Shown here one piece after another: positions 8,742 to 17,775 of a stretch of 64,000 nt of DNA. Position numbers and translations under genes: made by a program. Under the pieces are notes generated by a model. The model was not told the origin of the DNA and made no database searches. It worked only from the letters and a program-made list of their open reading frames with translations. Source of the stretch: Stieleria magnilauensis. Its GTDB lineage: Bacteria > Planctomycetota > Planctomycetia > Pirellulales > Pirellulaceae. The first letter of the stretch is position 1. Each line of letters starts with the position of its first letter. The stretch is taken from contig CP036432.1 of the NCBI GenBank assembly GCA_007753675.1, positions 6,360,394 through 6,424,393 of the forward strand, given 5' to 3'.

Positions 8742-10256
8742 TCAATGGTTGTGTCCAGCGTGCGGATCGATTGCTCCGCCCGACTTGTTCTTGAGTGCCA
8801 TTTGCAATTGATGGGCGCCGCTGACAGCGATTGATTGGCCTGGCCAAACCTGCCCGTCGTTAGCAATCGCCACGGTGATCGAATCCCGCGCGACGACAGC
8901 GACCGGAATGCGATCAAAATGGTCTCCGTTTTCTACGAACAGGTATCGCTCAGAGCCTTCTTCGGCGACAGCGTCCTTGGGTACGACGATCGCATTGTCG
9001 ACTCGCGAGATGGGAAGTCTTACCGTGAGTCGTTGCCCTGGTTTGAATTGCCAGCTGACGTAGCGCCGGTCACCACGCTGCTCGGCACGTTCGGCTTTGT
9101 TGGCGATCGCGACGTAGAAAGGCAGCGCCCTCGACGTGCGTCCCACTTCGGTGCCGATGTAGACGACCTTAAGTCCGCCGACCACATCAGGGCCGTCACC
9201 GGACGAATCGATCACCGCTTGCACGTCGGCGCCCGTGTCGGCCGCCAACCTGAGTGCTTTGCCGTCGCGCTGAAACGCGTGGCCCTCGATCAAGATTTGA
9301 CTGAAGTCCGAGAGTTGAGCCAGCTCTTCGCCCGCGCTGACTGACTCACCGCGGCGAGCATTCAGCTCGGTGACAAGAAACTCGGAGTCGATGTGCCGGG
9401 GATGCGCGGCGGGTACCGGCGGTTGCAGCATGGACGCGTATCGTTCACTTGAAGAATCCGAAAGTCGAGCGTTGGCTTGGCCAAGGGACTCGTGGTGCAA
9501 CGAGTGATCTGCGTGAAGCGTCGGTGCGTAGACGGTGATTTCGCGCACCAGCACCCGTGAACGCTCGATACTGATGATTTGCTGTTCCGTTAGACCGTGT
9601 AGCAACATTGCTTGACGAGACGCCCGAACGCCTGCCATCAGCTTGTCGCGCTCGTATTTCCGAGTGAGGAGTGTTTTGCCCGCTATTGCACCGGAACTCG
9701 CGACCGAGGAGAGTCGGTTGATCTCGGCCTCTTCGACGTCCAGCTCACCCAACTTTGTCAGAAATGTTTCTTGTGTGTTGACGAGGTCTTGGTGAGTCAG
9801 TCGCAACGTGAACAGTGGCGTTCCGCTCTTCACCAATTCGCCGCGTGAGATCAAGATCGAATTCAGCACGCCGGTTAGCGGCGATGTGACGGCAACATGC
9901 GTTCGTCCCGGCCAATCCGTTATTACACCGGGGACTTCGATGTATTTCGTGTACACCCCGACTGCGACCGCCGCAGTGCGGAGTCTCATGTTGGTTCGCG
10001 CCTGATTGCTAAGCTCAACCGACTCGGCTTCGGAGTGTCCCGCGTGATCGTGCCCCGCATGGGGATCGTTGCCCTGCGCACTGTGATCGTGACCCGCGTG
10101 ATCGTCCTCCGCTTCCGCTGGCGGCGCGTCGACGAGTCCAAAACGGACCGGCAGGTCAGTGAGTGCGAAGACACCGACAGTGACAGTCAGCAAGATGGCA
10201 ATGACAGTGATAGAAGCCGCGCGTAAACGCGCAAGCCATTCTTTTAGCGCAGGCAT
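8742..10256 (-). CDS. RND efflux periplasmic adaptor (CusB/CzcB family), His-rich
   Basis: About 504 residues from the ATG at 10256; the frame is open for 27 more codons upstream, but this ATG directly precedes a normal membrane anchor (ITVIAILLTVTVGVFALTD). A His-rich linker (DDHAGHDHSAQGNDPHAGHDH) follows, then the lipoyl/barrel-sandwich parts (GVITDWPGRTHVAVTSPLTG), a helical hairpin and beta-barrel domains. The C-terminus again ends in His residues (IDPHAGHNH). It links the inner-membrane pump at 5299 with a TolC channel; the matching TolC gene at 10986-14283 is IS-interrupted. Confidence 0.9.
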   Translation of the reverse strand: MPALKEWLARLRAASITVIAILLTVTVGVFALTDLPVRFGLVDAPPAEAEDDHAGHDHSAQGNDPHAGHDHAGHSEAESVELSNQARTNMRLRTAAVAVGVYTKYIEVPGVITDWPGRTHVAVTSPLTGVLNSILISRGELVKSGTPLFTLRLTHQDLVNTQETFLTKLGELDVEEAEINRLSSVASSGAIAGKTLLTRKYERDKLMAGVRASRQAMLLHGLTEQQIISIERSRVLVREITVYAPTLHADHSLHHESLGQANARLSDSSSERYASMLQPPVPAAHPRHIDSEFLVTELNARRGESVSAGEELAQLSDFSQILIEGHAFQRDGKALRLAADTGADVQAVIDSSGDGPDVVGGLKVVYIGTEVGRTSRALPFYVAIANKAERAEQRGDRRYVSWQFKPGQRLTVRLPISRVDNAIVVPKDAVAEEGSERYLFVENGDHFDRIPVAVVARDSITVAIANDGQVWPGQSIAVSGAHQLQMALKNKSGGAIDPHAGHNH

Positions 10257-10389
10257 AAGTACAAATTCCGGTAAGGCTACACGCAGGCGATATTGACAAA
10301 CGCTGACGCATATCAACGATTGCATGCGTTTCCGCAATCACGAGCGATGGCAGTGAAGAATGATTTCAAGCGGCGAGGTTATCGCCGTC

Positions 10390-10893
10390 TCAAATCTGCC
10401 AAGAACAGTGCAGCGCGCACCGGGAGAGTGGGTCGTCAACACCAGAATGAAACGTGCCGATATCGACAAGCTTCCTGGCTCGAAGCGACTCCTTAAAAGA
10501 CGAATCAATGTCAACGAGTACAAACAGAACTGGTCCGACATCAAGCGAGAACTCAACGTCACTGACAGGAATGAAGCTGCACTGAACTACGGAGCAACAA
10601 GGCGAATCACCATGTTCGCAGGGCGTTTTCTCGCAACAGTCGCAGCCGATTCTTACCAATGATTCTGCGGCGTCTTGGCCATCGTCGGCATCCTGATGGT
10701 CGTCATGACAGCCGTCGTCGTGATGATGGCTGGCGTGATCGTGATCGCACGCGTTGACATCTTCGACCTCTGCGACATGTTGATGTGCGCCGTGCCCATG
10801 CGACTCACACGCGCAGGCATGATGAAGACTACACCCGAATATCGAGTGCAGCAACATTGCTGCGACGGTAAGAAGTTTGCACGCGGTGGTCAC
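10390..10893 (-). CDS. His/Cys-rich exported protein of the efflux cluster
   Basis: 167 residues with an N-terminal signal-like segment (ACKLLTVAAMLLHSIFGC), then a very His/Asp-rich region (HDHASHHHDDGCHDDHQD) and a Cys-rich patch (CDCCEKTPCEHGDSPCC). It lies between the TolC gene and the adaptor gene on the same strand. The composition implies periplasmic or membrane-bound metal binding. The broken gene at 16029-17775 is a paralogue: both share the layout, a TPC(E/D)H motif and the C-terminal RCAL-x-x-SWQ ending. No named family recognised. Confidence 0.7.
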   Translation of the reverse strand: MTTACKLLTVAAMLLHSIFGCSLHHACACESHGHGAHQHVAEVEDVNACDHDHASHHHDDGCHDDHQDADDGQDAAESLVRIGCDCCEKTPCEHGDSPCCSVVQCSFIPVSDVEFSLDVGPVLFVLVDIDSSFKESLRARKLVDIGTFHSGVDDPLSRCALHCSWQI

Positions 10894-12284
10894 GCAGGTG
10901 TTTTCCTAGGATTGAAGTCGTATTTATTATCGGCTGTTTACGGGAAATGGTAAAGCGGAAACCGCTCCAGTTTGTCCCATCCTCTCTAGTTCGCGATCGT
11001 CACCAGCAAGCCCTCGATTTCAGCAATCGCTCGTTTTGCCTGGGCAGCACTGTCTAATGCGTTTAGCTGCGTGTTGAACAGTGTTCGCTGAGCCGTAAGT
11101 AATTGCAGATAGCCGGTTTGCTCGGCGTTGAAGGCTTTCTGCGATAGTTCGTATGTTTCTTGGGCGTTCGCCAGCACGTTATTGTTGATTCGTTCGTACC
11201 GTTGACGTGCGGTCTCGTAGCGGCCCAAAGCTTCGGCGAGCCTCGATTGGAGGCTCAGACGTGTTCGGTCGATCGCGGCTGATGCAGCTGCGATGTCTGC
11301 GCGTGCCGTGCGGATACCCCCTTGATTGCGATTGCGAATCGGCAGCGGCATGCTAACCCCGATTCTTGCGAAGGTGTCATCGGTCGCTGTATCAACGCCA
11401 ACGCCGATTTGACCGGTGATATTGGGTGTCACTTGCGCGCAAGCCAATTGCAAGGCCCATCTTGCTCGTTCCAGCTCCGAGCCGGCTTCCGCCATTTCGG
11501 GACTCGCTGTTGTGACGTCGCTAAGGAGTTGCTCCCAGGGTGACTGAGTCAGTCCATCGCTGATGTTACCGACCAGCGGTCCGGTGGGAAGCGTGCCCGC
11601 ACCGGTTGCTGCCGCCAGCTCGCGACGATTTGCTTCCAGTTGGGTCTCGGCATTTTCGGCAGTGATACGTACTTGTTCGGCCTCAACGCGAGCCTGCAAC
11701 AGGGCGACTTTGGACACCTCCTGGGCCTCGACCAGGGACTCGACCGACGCAATTGACTTCTCCGCCAGCTCCACGATTTTCCGAGTCAGCTTGACGCGTT
11801 GTTGGGCAATTAAGGCTTGAGCGAAAGCAGCGCGAACTCGCGTCAACACTCTTAGTTCGGTCGCTTGCATCTGTGCCTTTTGTTTTTGCATCGCCTGGGC
11901 TTGTACTTGCTGTGCGATACCAAGTTTGTTCGCAGTGACGAACTGTTGCGAAACGCTCAGCGAATGCAAACCGCTTGCGTTGTCGTTGCCGATTTCGTCC
12001 GACTGATATTGCACGACCGGATTGTACGGCAAGCCGGCTTGAACATACTGGCCACGGATCGACTCGACCTTCGACCTCGCCTCGGCGAGTGCCGGATGCG
12101 ATGCCACCGCGAGAGACTCCGCATCGGATAGGCTGAGTCCGCCAGTGTTTAGCAATGAAACATTGTCGCTGATTTCAACAGTCGTACCGAAGGCCTGCTC
12201 TGTCTGAGTCACAGTCAGCTGTTCCGCCTCAGTGACGAATTCGTCGAAACCGACTTGCGTCACGTTGGGCGACTCGCTTGCTGA

Positions 12285-14142
12285 ACTAGCCCTCAATCAA
12301 GCGAACGCTTGATGGTGAAAAATTGAAAAAACTCGAAACCCTCGGCGTTTTGCGGGTGTATTGGAGATAACGACAACTTCAACGCACTCACTCAACGGAG
12401 GATTTCGAGTGAACGACAACTTACGCCGTCGGTTGCTGCGCCGCAAGCGAGTTCTTCTACAACGTATCGACAAGAAGAAGGGTAAGACACATACGCCCAT
12501 GATTCGCCCCTTGCGGGCAAAGTACGAACTGGCCGAGAAAGTTGAGGCGGTTTCCTGTGGCGGTATCGGCATGGTCATGCAGCTTGTCGAGCAACTCGGA
12601 TTGCGAAAGCACATCAACCAGTCCGCACCGGTGTTCAAGCTTCACGCGCCGTACGACGAAGCCGATCACGTGCTCAACATTGCCCTGAATCTATTGGCCG
12701 GTGGGACCTGCCTCGAACATTTGGAGCATCGCCGCACCGACGAGGCGTATCTGGACGCACTGGGCGCTGAACGGATTCCCGATCCGACAACTGCTGGTGA
12801 CTTTTGCCGTCGTTTTGATGGCTTCAAGCTACTGCTATTGATGCAGGGAATCAACGTGGCACGCAAGAAGGTTTGGAAACAACAATCCGATGCGTTCTTC
12901 GAGCAGGCCACCATTGAAGCCGATGGCACGATGGTCGAGACTTGCGGTGAAAAGAAAGAGGGCATCGGAATCAACTACAAAGGACAATGGGGCTACCATC
13001 CACTGGTCGTTACGCTCGCGGAAACCAACGAGTTACTGTACCTGGCCAACCGCAGCGGCAATCGCCCGAGCGGTGAAGGCTCATCGTTCTACTTTGACAG
13101 GGCGATCGAACTATGTCGCAATGCTGGGTTTCGAAAGATCCTGTTGCGTGGCGACACGGACTTTTCGTCAACCCAACATCTCGATCGATGGGACGCGCAG
13201 GATGTCCGTTTCGTGTTTGGCTATGACGCCAACAAAACACTGACCGCAATTGCCGACTCCCTCGACGAATCAGCATGGAAACCGCTTCGGCGGCAGAAAA
13301 AGACTTCTGAGAATCCGCGTGCAAAACGACCCAACTACAAAGAGGAAATCGTCGTAGAAAACGGCTACGAGAACAAGAAGCTGCGTGCTGAAAGCTATGC
13401 CGAGTTCCCGTATCAGCCTGGCAATTGCAAGCGTCCCTACCGGATGGTTGCCGTTCGCAAAGACATCGACGTCACGAGTGGGCAGCAATTCTTGTTCAGC
13501 ACCGAAAAGTACTTCTTCTACATCAGCAACGAACCAAAGGAAGAAAAACAGTCGCGTGAACTGATCGGAGACGGCAACAATCGCTGTGATCAGGAAAACA
13601 CGATTAGCCAGCTCAAGGCGAGTCACGCATTGACCGCGCCGCTGGATTCGCTGGAAAGCAACTGGGCGTACATGTTGATTGCTTCTCTTGCCTGGACGCT
13701 GAAGCTTTGGAGTGGAATGATGGTCCGCGTCAAAGGGAATCCCGGGCAGAGAAAGACGCGAAAACGCCTTCGTGATCGTGTGATCAAAATGGAGTTCTCG
13801 ACGTTCTTGACTTCGTTGATCCAGATTCCGGCCCAAGTCATCCGCTCATCGCGTCAACTGAAGCTGCGGATTTTGACATACCGTCTCGGCGTCGAAAACT
13901 TGTTCACACTCAGTGACCATATTGCGATGCCGCTTCGAACGTGACACGTCGAAACCAACGAAGCCGAAGTCCGGATGCTTCGGTACCGCCGCTAACGCCT
14001 AACCCGAGAGAAGCGAATTTATGAGCACGATACCATGCGAATTTCCAATAAGGAGCAGTGCTCCCAAGCGTGCTGCTGCGCCTCAAAAATCCGAAAGCGT
14101 CACGCAAAATCCACGCTAGCGTTCGCTTGATTGAGGACTAGC
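12285..14142 (+). mobile_element. IS1380-family insertion with target duplication
   Basis: Terminal inverted repeats are perfect over 19 bases: CCTCAATCAAGCGAACGCT at 12291-12309 and its complement at 14118-14136. The flanks are ACTAGC at 12285-12290 and ACTAGC at 14137-14142, a 6-bp direct duplication (family norm 4-5, so one base may match by chance). The element proper is 1846 bases and carries a single transposase gene; about 170 bases after that gene are non-coding. It sits inside a TolC gene. Confidence 0.93.
12409..13944 (+). CDS. IS1380 family transposase
   Basis: DDE transposase of about 511 residues from the GTG at 12409, chosen because AACGGAGG lies 8 bases upstream; the frame is open from 12361. 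IS1380 hallmarks: ATIEADGTMVETCG with the first Asp, INYKGQWGYHPLVVTLAET, LYLANRSGNRPS, then LLRGDTDFSS with the second Asp, and the C-terminal QENTISQLKA with the Glu, followed by a helical end. All parts are present, so the protein may be active. It is transcribed against the direction of the host TolC gene. Confidence 0.93.
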   Translation: MNDNLRRRLLRRKRVLLQRIDKKKGKTHTPMIRPLRAKYELAEKVEAVSCGGIGMVMQLVEQLGLRKHINQSAPVFKLHAPYDEADHVLNIALNLLAGGTCLEHLEHRRTDEAYLDALGAERIPDPTTAGDFCRRFDGFKLLLLMQGINVARKKVWKQQSDAFFEQATIEADGTMVETCGEKKEGIGINYKGQWGYHPLVVTLAETNELLYLANRSGNRPSGEGSSFYFDRAIELCRNAGFRKILLRGDTDFSSTQHLDRWDAQDVRFVFGYDANKTLTAIADSLDESAWKPLRRQKKTSENPRAKRPNYKEEIVVENGYENKKLRAESYAEFPYQPGNCKRPYRMVAVRKDIDVTSGQQFLFSTEKYFFYISNEPKEEKQSRELIGDGNNRCDQENTISQLKASHALTAPLDSLESNWAYMLIASLAWTLKLWSGMMVRVKGNPGQRKTRKRLRDRVIKMEFSTFLTSLIQIPAQVIRSSRQLKLRILTYRLGVENLFTLSDHIAMPLRT

Positions 14143-14378
14143 GATGTTTGTGACATCGCTGGATTCGCCCGAGAGTCCTGCATAGCGGTCTCCAACCGAT
14201 TGACAACCAGTGATCGCACCAAGCAGAACCAGCAACAAAAATTGCTGGCATTTAGTCAGAAAGCTGGTTTTGTACGCGCGCATCGCGACTTCTCCAAAAA
14301 AGGTAACCAGCCTGGCTTGATTGATCGGCATTGCAATCGCCTGCAAATTAGGAAATATCGGAGGGCTTTTGTTTTGCA

Positions 14379-15128
14379 TTAGATATTGAGGGCGGCCGGT
14401 CCTGGGTTTCGATCGACTGACCTTCGTGGTGACGACAGTGGCACCGTGTTAGGTGGCGGCCCATCGCCCAGGGGTGTATCGAACTGCGGTGTCCGCGAGG
14501 GCCTGGACAAAGAAGAAGGTGGCAATGTCGGCGGAGCAACAGGCTGCCGGTCGCTCGGCGGCACTGTTTGCATGCTTGGTGCAACTTGGTCGCGAAACGG
14601 AACCTGGTTGCGTGGAAATGGTTGCAGTCGCCCAAAATCACTCCGCGGCGCAAGTGATGAACCCTGTCCATCATGAGAATGATTGTGCCCCTGATCGTGA
14701 GCGTGACCATCGTGATTTTGCGATGAGCCGAACTGTCCGTCGCGATCGTGCTGGTTGCCAAACTGTTCGTACTGCTGTAACGAGTCGGCGTAGCCGTACC
14801 CACTCTGGAGCGGGCACACGGATGCGCCAGGGCAAGAGTCTCCGTGCCCACGCCCATAACCTTCGTACCCAAATGCTTGGTGACTTGGCACCGCGTCGTA
14901 TTGAAACGCACCGTATTGATTGTCCAACGGCGCGTGCAAAGAGCGATATCCGTGGGAGTATGCATGCGCATGCGCGTGTCCACGATGCCCATCGTAGTGA
15001 TGGCTGCCGTAGTGGGGGGCAACATGGCTATCGTAAACCGGCGCGCCGTGATCGTAGTAATGAACTTGCGCCGAGACGGGGCAAGCAACAGCAAGCATTC
15101 CGCATGCGAACAGGAGTCGAATAGGCAT
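14379..15128 (-). CDS. Exported His/Gly/Pro-rich protein, unknown
   Basis: 249 residues with a signal peptide (LLFACGMLAVACPVSA, cleavage likely before QVHYYDHG). The mature part starts with a His/Tyr-rich repeat zone (HYGSHHYDGHRGHAHAHAYS), has a middle His/Asp zone (NHDGHAHDQGHNHSHDGQG) and a proline-rich end. Such a chain is probably disordered and could bind or buffer divalent metals at the cell surface. Its TAA overlaps an ATG of the TolC frame (TAATG). It lies in the efflux cluster between the duplicated-domain gene and TolC. No family recognised. Confidence 0.65.
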   Translation of the reverse strand: MPIRLLFACGMLAVACPVSAQVHYYDHGAPVYDSHVAPHYGSHHYDGHRGHAHAHAYSHGYRSLHAPLDNQYGAFQYDAVPSHQAFGYEGYGRGHGDSCPGASVCPLQSGYGYADSLQQYEQFGNQHDRDGQFGSSQNHDGHAHDQGHNHSHDGQGSSLAPRSDFGRLQPFPRNQVPFRDQVAPSMQTVPPSDRQPVAPPTLPPSSLSRPSRTPQFDTPLGDGPPPNTVPLSSPRRSVDRNPGPAALNI

Positions 15129-15140
15129 CGGTAATTTCCA

Positions 15141-15205
15141 GAATGAAGAATGAAGAATGGAGAATCAAGACCGCAGGCTGGAGACTGGAGAAATCTCCAG
15201 TCTCC
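15141..15205. repeat. Purine-rich short repeat plus perfect 12-bp hairpin
   Basis: Between two minus-strand genes lies a run of GAATGAA-type repeats (15141-15166) followed by GGAGACTGGAGA-AA-TCTCCAGTCTCC at 15180-15205, a perfect 12-bp inverted repeat with a two-base loop. There is no T-run on the minus strand, so a classic intrinsic terminator is not shown; it may act as a processing or stabilising hairpin. Confidence 0.55.
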
Positions 15206-15224
15206 GATCGGATCTGCAATGCTC

Positions 15225-15893
15225 TTAATGTTCGTGGCGCACTTCAAAACCGTTTTGCTTCAGCCAGACCATCAACTGATCGGCTTTGCCGTGGTCAGCA
15301 ACATGCACGTCGCGCCACGTCGGTGCACGAAACGCGATATCGGAATGTCCGGCATGCTTGTCCATGCGTACTTCGCATCCAAGTTGTTGCAAGGTTGCAA
15401 CGAACTGCTTCTCGTTCGCAGAACCGTCGCCGTGCATCTGCTTCCACACCACCAGACGAAACTCCACCGCCTCTGGTCCGTTTGTGTAGGCAGGATCAGG
15501 ATGGCTGTGCGAAACGTCGAAGCCCGATTTTGAGAGCCAGTTCTCCCACTGCTCTGCCATGTTGTGATTCTTGACTTGCATTTCTCGCCACTGCACGCAT
15601 CGGTAAGTCACGTCAATGTGTCCTGCGTGGTTGTCTTGCTTCACTTCGCAGCCCAGCTTCTTAACCGTGGCCGCGTGCTGAGCCGCCTTGTTTGCATCGT
15701 CGAAGTGCATCGACTTCCAATCGGTCAGCTGAAACGCCAGTGACTCGCCCGAATGATCGTGATCGCCATGGTTGTGGCCAGCGTGATCGTGTCCTGCGTG
15801 TGATTGTTCCTGAGCGAATGCTGAGGGCAACGCAAAGAATGTAAGCGTGCAAACGGTCAACACAGCTAGTGACTTGTAGATTGAGGTATTCAT
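15225..15893 (-). CDS. Exported His-rich protein with two tandem copies of an unnamed domain
   Basis: 222 residues from the ATG at 15893 (AAAGAAG upstream); signal peptide SLAVLTVCTLTFFALPSAFA, then HAGHDHAGHNHGDHDH. Two copies of a roughly 80-residue domain follow. Copy 1 reads LAFQLTDWKSMHFDD, LGCEVKQDNHAGHIDVTYRC, WREMQVKNH, and ends GFDVSHSHP. Copy 2 reads VEFRLVVWKQMHGDG, LGCEVRMDKHAGHSDIAFRA, WRDVHVADH, and ends GFEVRHEH. Conserved W, Cys, D-x-HAGH and H positions suggest one metal site per copy. First gene of the minus-strand efflux cluster. I do not know a named family. Confidence 0.7.
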   Translation of the reverse strand: MNTSIYKSLAVLTVCTLTFFALPSAFAQEQSHAGHDHAGHNHGDHDHSGESLAFQLTDWKSMHFDDANKAAQHAATVKKLGCEVKQDNHAGHIDVTYRCVQWREMQVKNHNMAEQWENWLSKSGFDVSHSHPDPAYTNGPEAVEFRLVVWKQMHGDGSANEKQFVATLQQLGCEVRMDKHAGHSDIAFRAPTWRDVHVADHGKADQLMVWLKQNGFEVRHEH

Positions 15894-16349
15894 CAGTACT
15901 TCTTTGTAGTTTGGTTTTTGAATCAAGCGATAAAGGTGCGCGCAGCCCTACACAAGGACCGAACTGAAACGCAAAATGGCATTGTCAACGACGCGACATC
16001 AATGCTCGCGTGCGTTGAAGAAAGCTCGCTAAAGCTGCCAGGATTGCTGCAGCGCGCAGCGATGACCGACTAGCGGACAGCAAGCCAAGAGGCTGTCGGA
16101 TCGGACGAGATCGAGGGCTCGTCGCGCATCAGCCGATGTCGAAGAGTGGCTCGGCATCAGCACAAACGTGTCGGTAGAAGCCGGAGGAATAACTCGTGTA
16201 TCCGATGATACGAATATGCAGTCGCCTTCCTCACAATCGTGTTAATGATCGCACGGCGTTGCCGGATGGTCTATGTCTACCGAACCAGTCAACTCAGAGT
16301 CTGATCCGTCCGACTCATGATCGTGTTCGTCGTGCTGATCACCAACATC

Positions 16350-17656
16350 GTGCATATGGCACGACGATCGCACCAAAATCTGGTTTCAGTATTCGTCGAA
16401 GCCTTGCCTCAGTGAACCCCTCTGCCAATAAATTCAGCCAGACTGGTTTTTCACTGCCCTGTTATGGAGATGGCAATGGCTTCCCAAATCGATGTGTTTC
16501 ACGAGTGTTTTGATCAGGTCGGCGACCCGCGAGTCGCAGGCCGGACAATCCATCCACTTAACTCGATTCTGTTTTTGGTTGTCTCGGCGGTCATCGCAGG
16601 CGCGGACGGACCTGATGAGATCGAAAGCTTCGGTGGTGAGAAACTGGATTGGCTATCCAAATTCGCCGACTTTGATGCCGGCATTCCGTCTCACGATACC
16701 ATCACGCGAGTGTTGTCCCTGATCAAACCAGCCGAGTTTCAGAAGGCGCTGCTTCAATGGCACGCTCATCTCTGCGAGATTAATTGGGATCACGCCAGCA
16801 AGGACGACAATCGTCCCGTTCACGTTGCGATCGATGGCAAGACGGTGCGCGGATCCTATACCGATGCGGAGAAATCTGATGCGATTCATATCGTCAGTGC
16901 CTGGGCGACCGCAAATGGTGTCACGCTTGGGCAAACCGAGGTCGACTCAAAGTCCAACGAAATCACGGCAATTCCCGAATTGCTCGATCTAATCGACTTA
17001 CGCAATTCGATCGTGACGCTCGATGCCATGGGATGCCAAAAGTCGATTGCTGAAAAGATCGTCGAGGGAGGTGGCGACTATCTGTTCGCTGTCAAAGACA
17101 ACCATCCCAAGCTCTGTGCTGCCATCGCCGATCACTTTGAGATGGCCCATAACGATGGGCTCACAGCCCACGGTGTTCGGGCAATGACGACCACAGGAAA
17201 GCAGGCCGCGCGTGAAGAGGAACGCTTCTATGCGACCTGCCCAATTCCAAAAGCACTTCGCGAACTGACCGACCAGTGGAAAGGAGCAAAAAGTATCTGC
17301 CAAGCGAATACTTGCACGACTCGTGGTGACCGGCAATCAAGCGATGTTCGCTACTACATTTCGAGCCGACCGGCGCGGGTGCATGAATTCTCAAATTGTG
17401 CTCGTAGCCATTGGAGTATAGAGAGCATGCACTGGGTCCTCGATGTCGTGTTTCATGAGGACTCCAGTCGGCTCCGAACCAAGAACGCGACATCGAACAT
17501 GAGCTTTGCTCGTCGGTTTGTGACGACGCTTCTCAAGCGAGACACTCGGAAGAAGAGCCTCAGGCGGAAGCGAAAAATCGCTGGCTGGAACAGCGAATTC
17601 CTCGAGAAACTCCTGTTTGCAGCCTAATTTTGGTGCGATCGTCGTGGTGCATATGG
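16350..17656 (+). mobile_element. ISAs1-family insertion with 10-bp target duplication
   Basis: Terminal inverted repeats CACGACGATCGCACCAAAAT (16360-16379) and its complement ending at 17646. The flanks GTGCATATGG at 16350-16359 and 17647-17656 are an exact 10-bp duplication, within the ISAs1 norm of 8-10. One transposase gene fills the element of 1287 bases. The host is the His/Cys-rich pseudogene on the other strand. Confidence 0.93.
16464..17627 (+). CDS. ISAs1 family transposase
   Basis: Up to 387 residues; the third in-frame ATG at 16476 (MASQIDVF) has the best-placed GGAG, so the protein may be 383 residues. Family features are DPRVAGRTIHPLNSIL near the start, SHDTITRVLSLI, HVAIDGKTVRGSY with the first Asp, IVTLDAMGCQKSIA with the second Asp, YLFAVKDNHPKL, and HWSIESMHWVLDVVFHED near the C-terminus. 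Complete and apparently intact; it ends 19 bases before the right terminus. Confidence 0.93.
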   Translation: MEMAMASQIDVFHECFDQVGDPRVAGRTIHPLNSILFLVVSAVIAGADGPDEIESFGGEKLDWLSKFADFDAGIPSHDTITRVLSLIKPAEFQKALLQWHAHLCEINWDHASKDDNRPVHVAIDGKTVRGSYTDAEKSDAIHIVSAWATANGVTLGQTEVDSKSNEITAIPELLDLIDLRNSIVTLDAMGCQKSIAEKIVEGGGDYLFAVKDNHPKLCAAIADHFEMAHNDGLTAHGVRAMTTTGKQAAREEERFYATCPIPKALRELTDQWKGAKSICQANTCTTRGDRQSSDVRYYISSRPARVHEFSNCARSHWSIESMHWVLDVVFHEDSSRLRTKNATSNMSFARRFVTTLLKRDTRKKSLRRKRKIAGWNSEFLEKLLFAA

Positions 17657-17775
17657 CAATGATGTTGCGAGCAAAATGTAAATGCGGCGTCGTGGTGATG
17701 ATGCGCGCAGCATCCAAGCAGAACGTGCGCACCGAAGGCGACAAGCGTTACGCAATGGATGAGGCTAGCAAGCAT

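Larger units (their letters stand above)
10986..14283 (-). pseudogene. TolC-family outer-membrane channel, interrupted by an IS1380 element
   Basis: The 5' part (14283-14143) starts after a GGAGAA ribosome site and encodes a lipoprotein signal (LLLVLLGAITGC) followed by a short linker. The rest (12284-10986) encodes the two OEP repeats of a TolC/CzcC-type channel (VASHPALAEARSKVESIRGQ near the start, LQLLTAQRTLFNTQLNALD near the end). The IS copy sits between them. Removing the IS and one copy of the 6-bp duplication ACTAGC joins the two parts exactly in frame (VTNIASSASESPNV), about 470 residues. A frame downstream of the IS stays open from 12296 but has no export signal, so export from it is unlikely. 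The gene stands between the His-rich genes at 14379 and 10390. Confidence 0.9.
16029..17775 (-). pseudogene. Second His/Cys-rich exported protein, broken by ISAs1 and a nonsense codon
   Basis: The gene starts at 17775 (MLASLIHCVTLVAFGAHVLLGC, then AHHHHDAAFTFC). It is cut by an ISAs1 copy after HHCHMH and continues in frame at 16349 as DVGDQHDEHDHESDGSD. It meets an in-frame TAA after HPATPCDH, yet the same frame goes on as HDCEEGDCIFVSSDT and ends with GHRCALQQSWQL and TAG at 16029. The tail matches the intact paralogue at 10390-10893 (RCALHCSWQI), so both the insertion and the TAA are lesions in one ancestral gene of about 145 codons. Confidence 0.8.
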
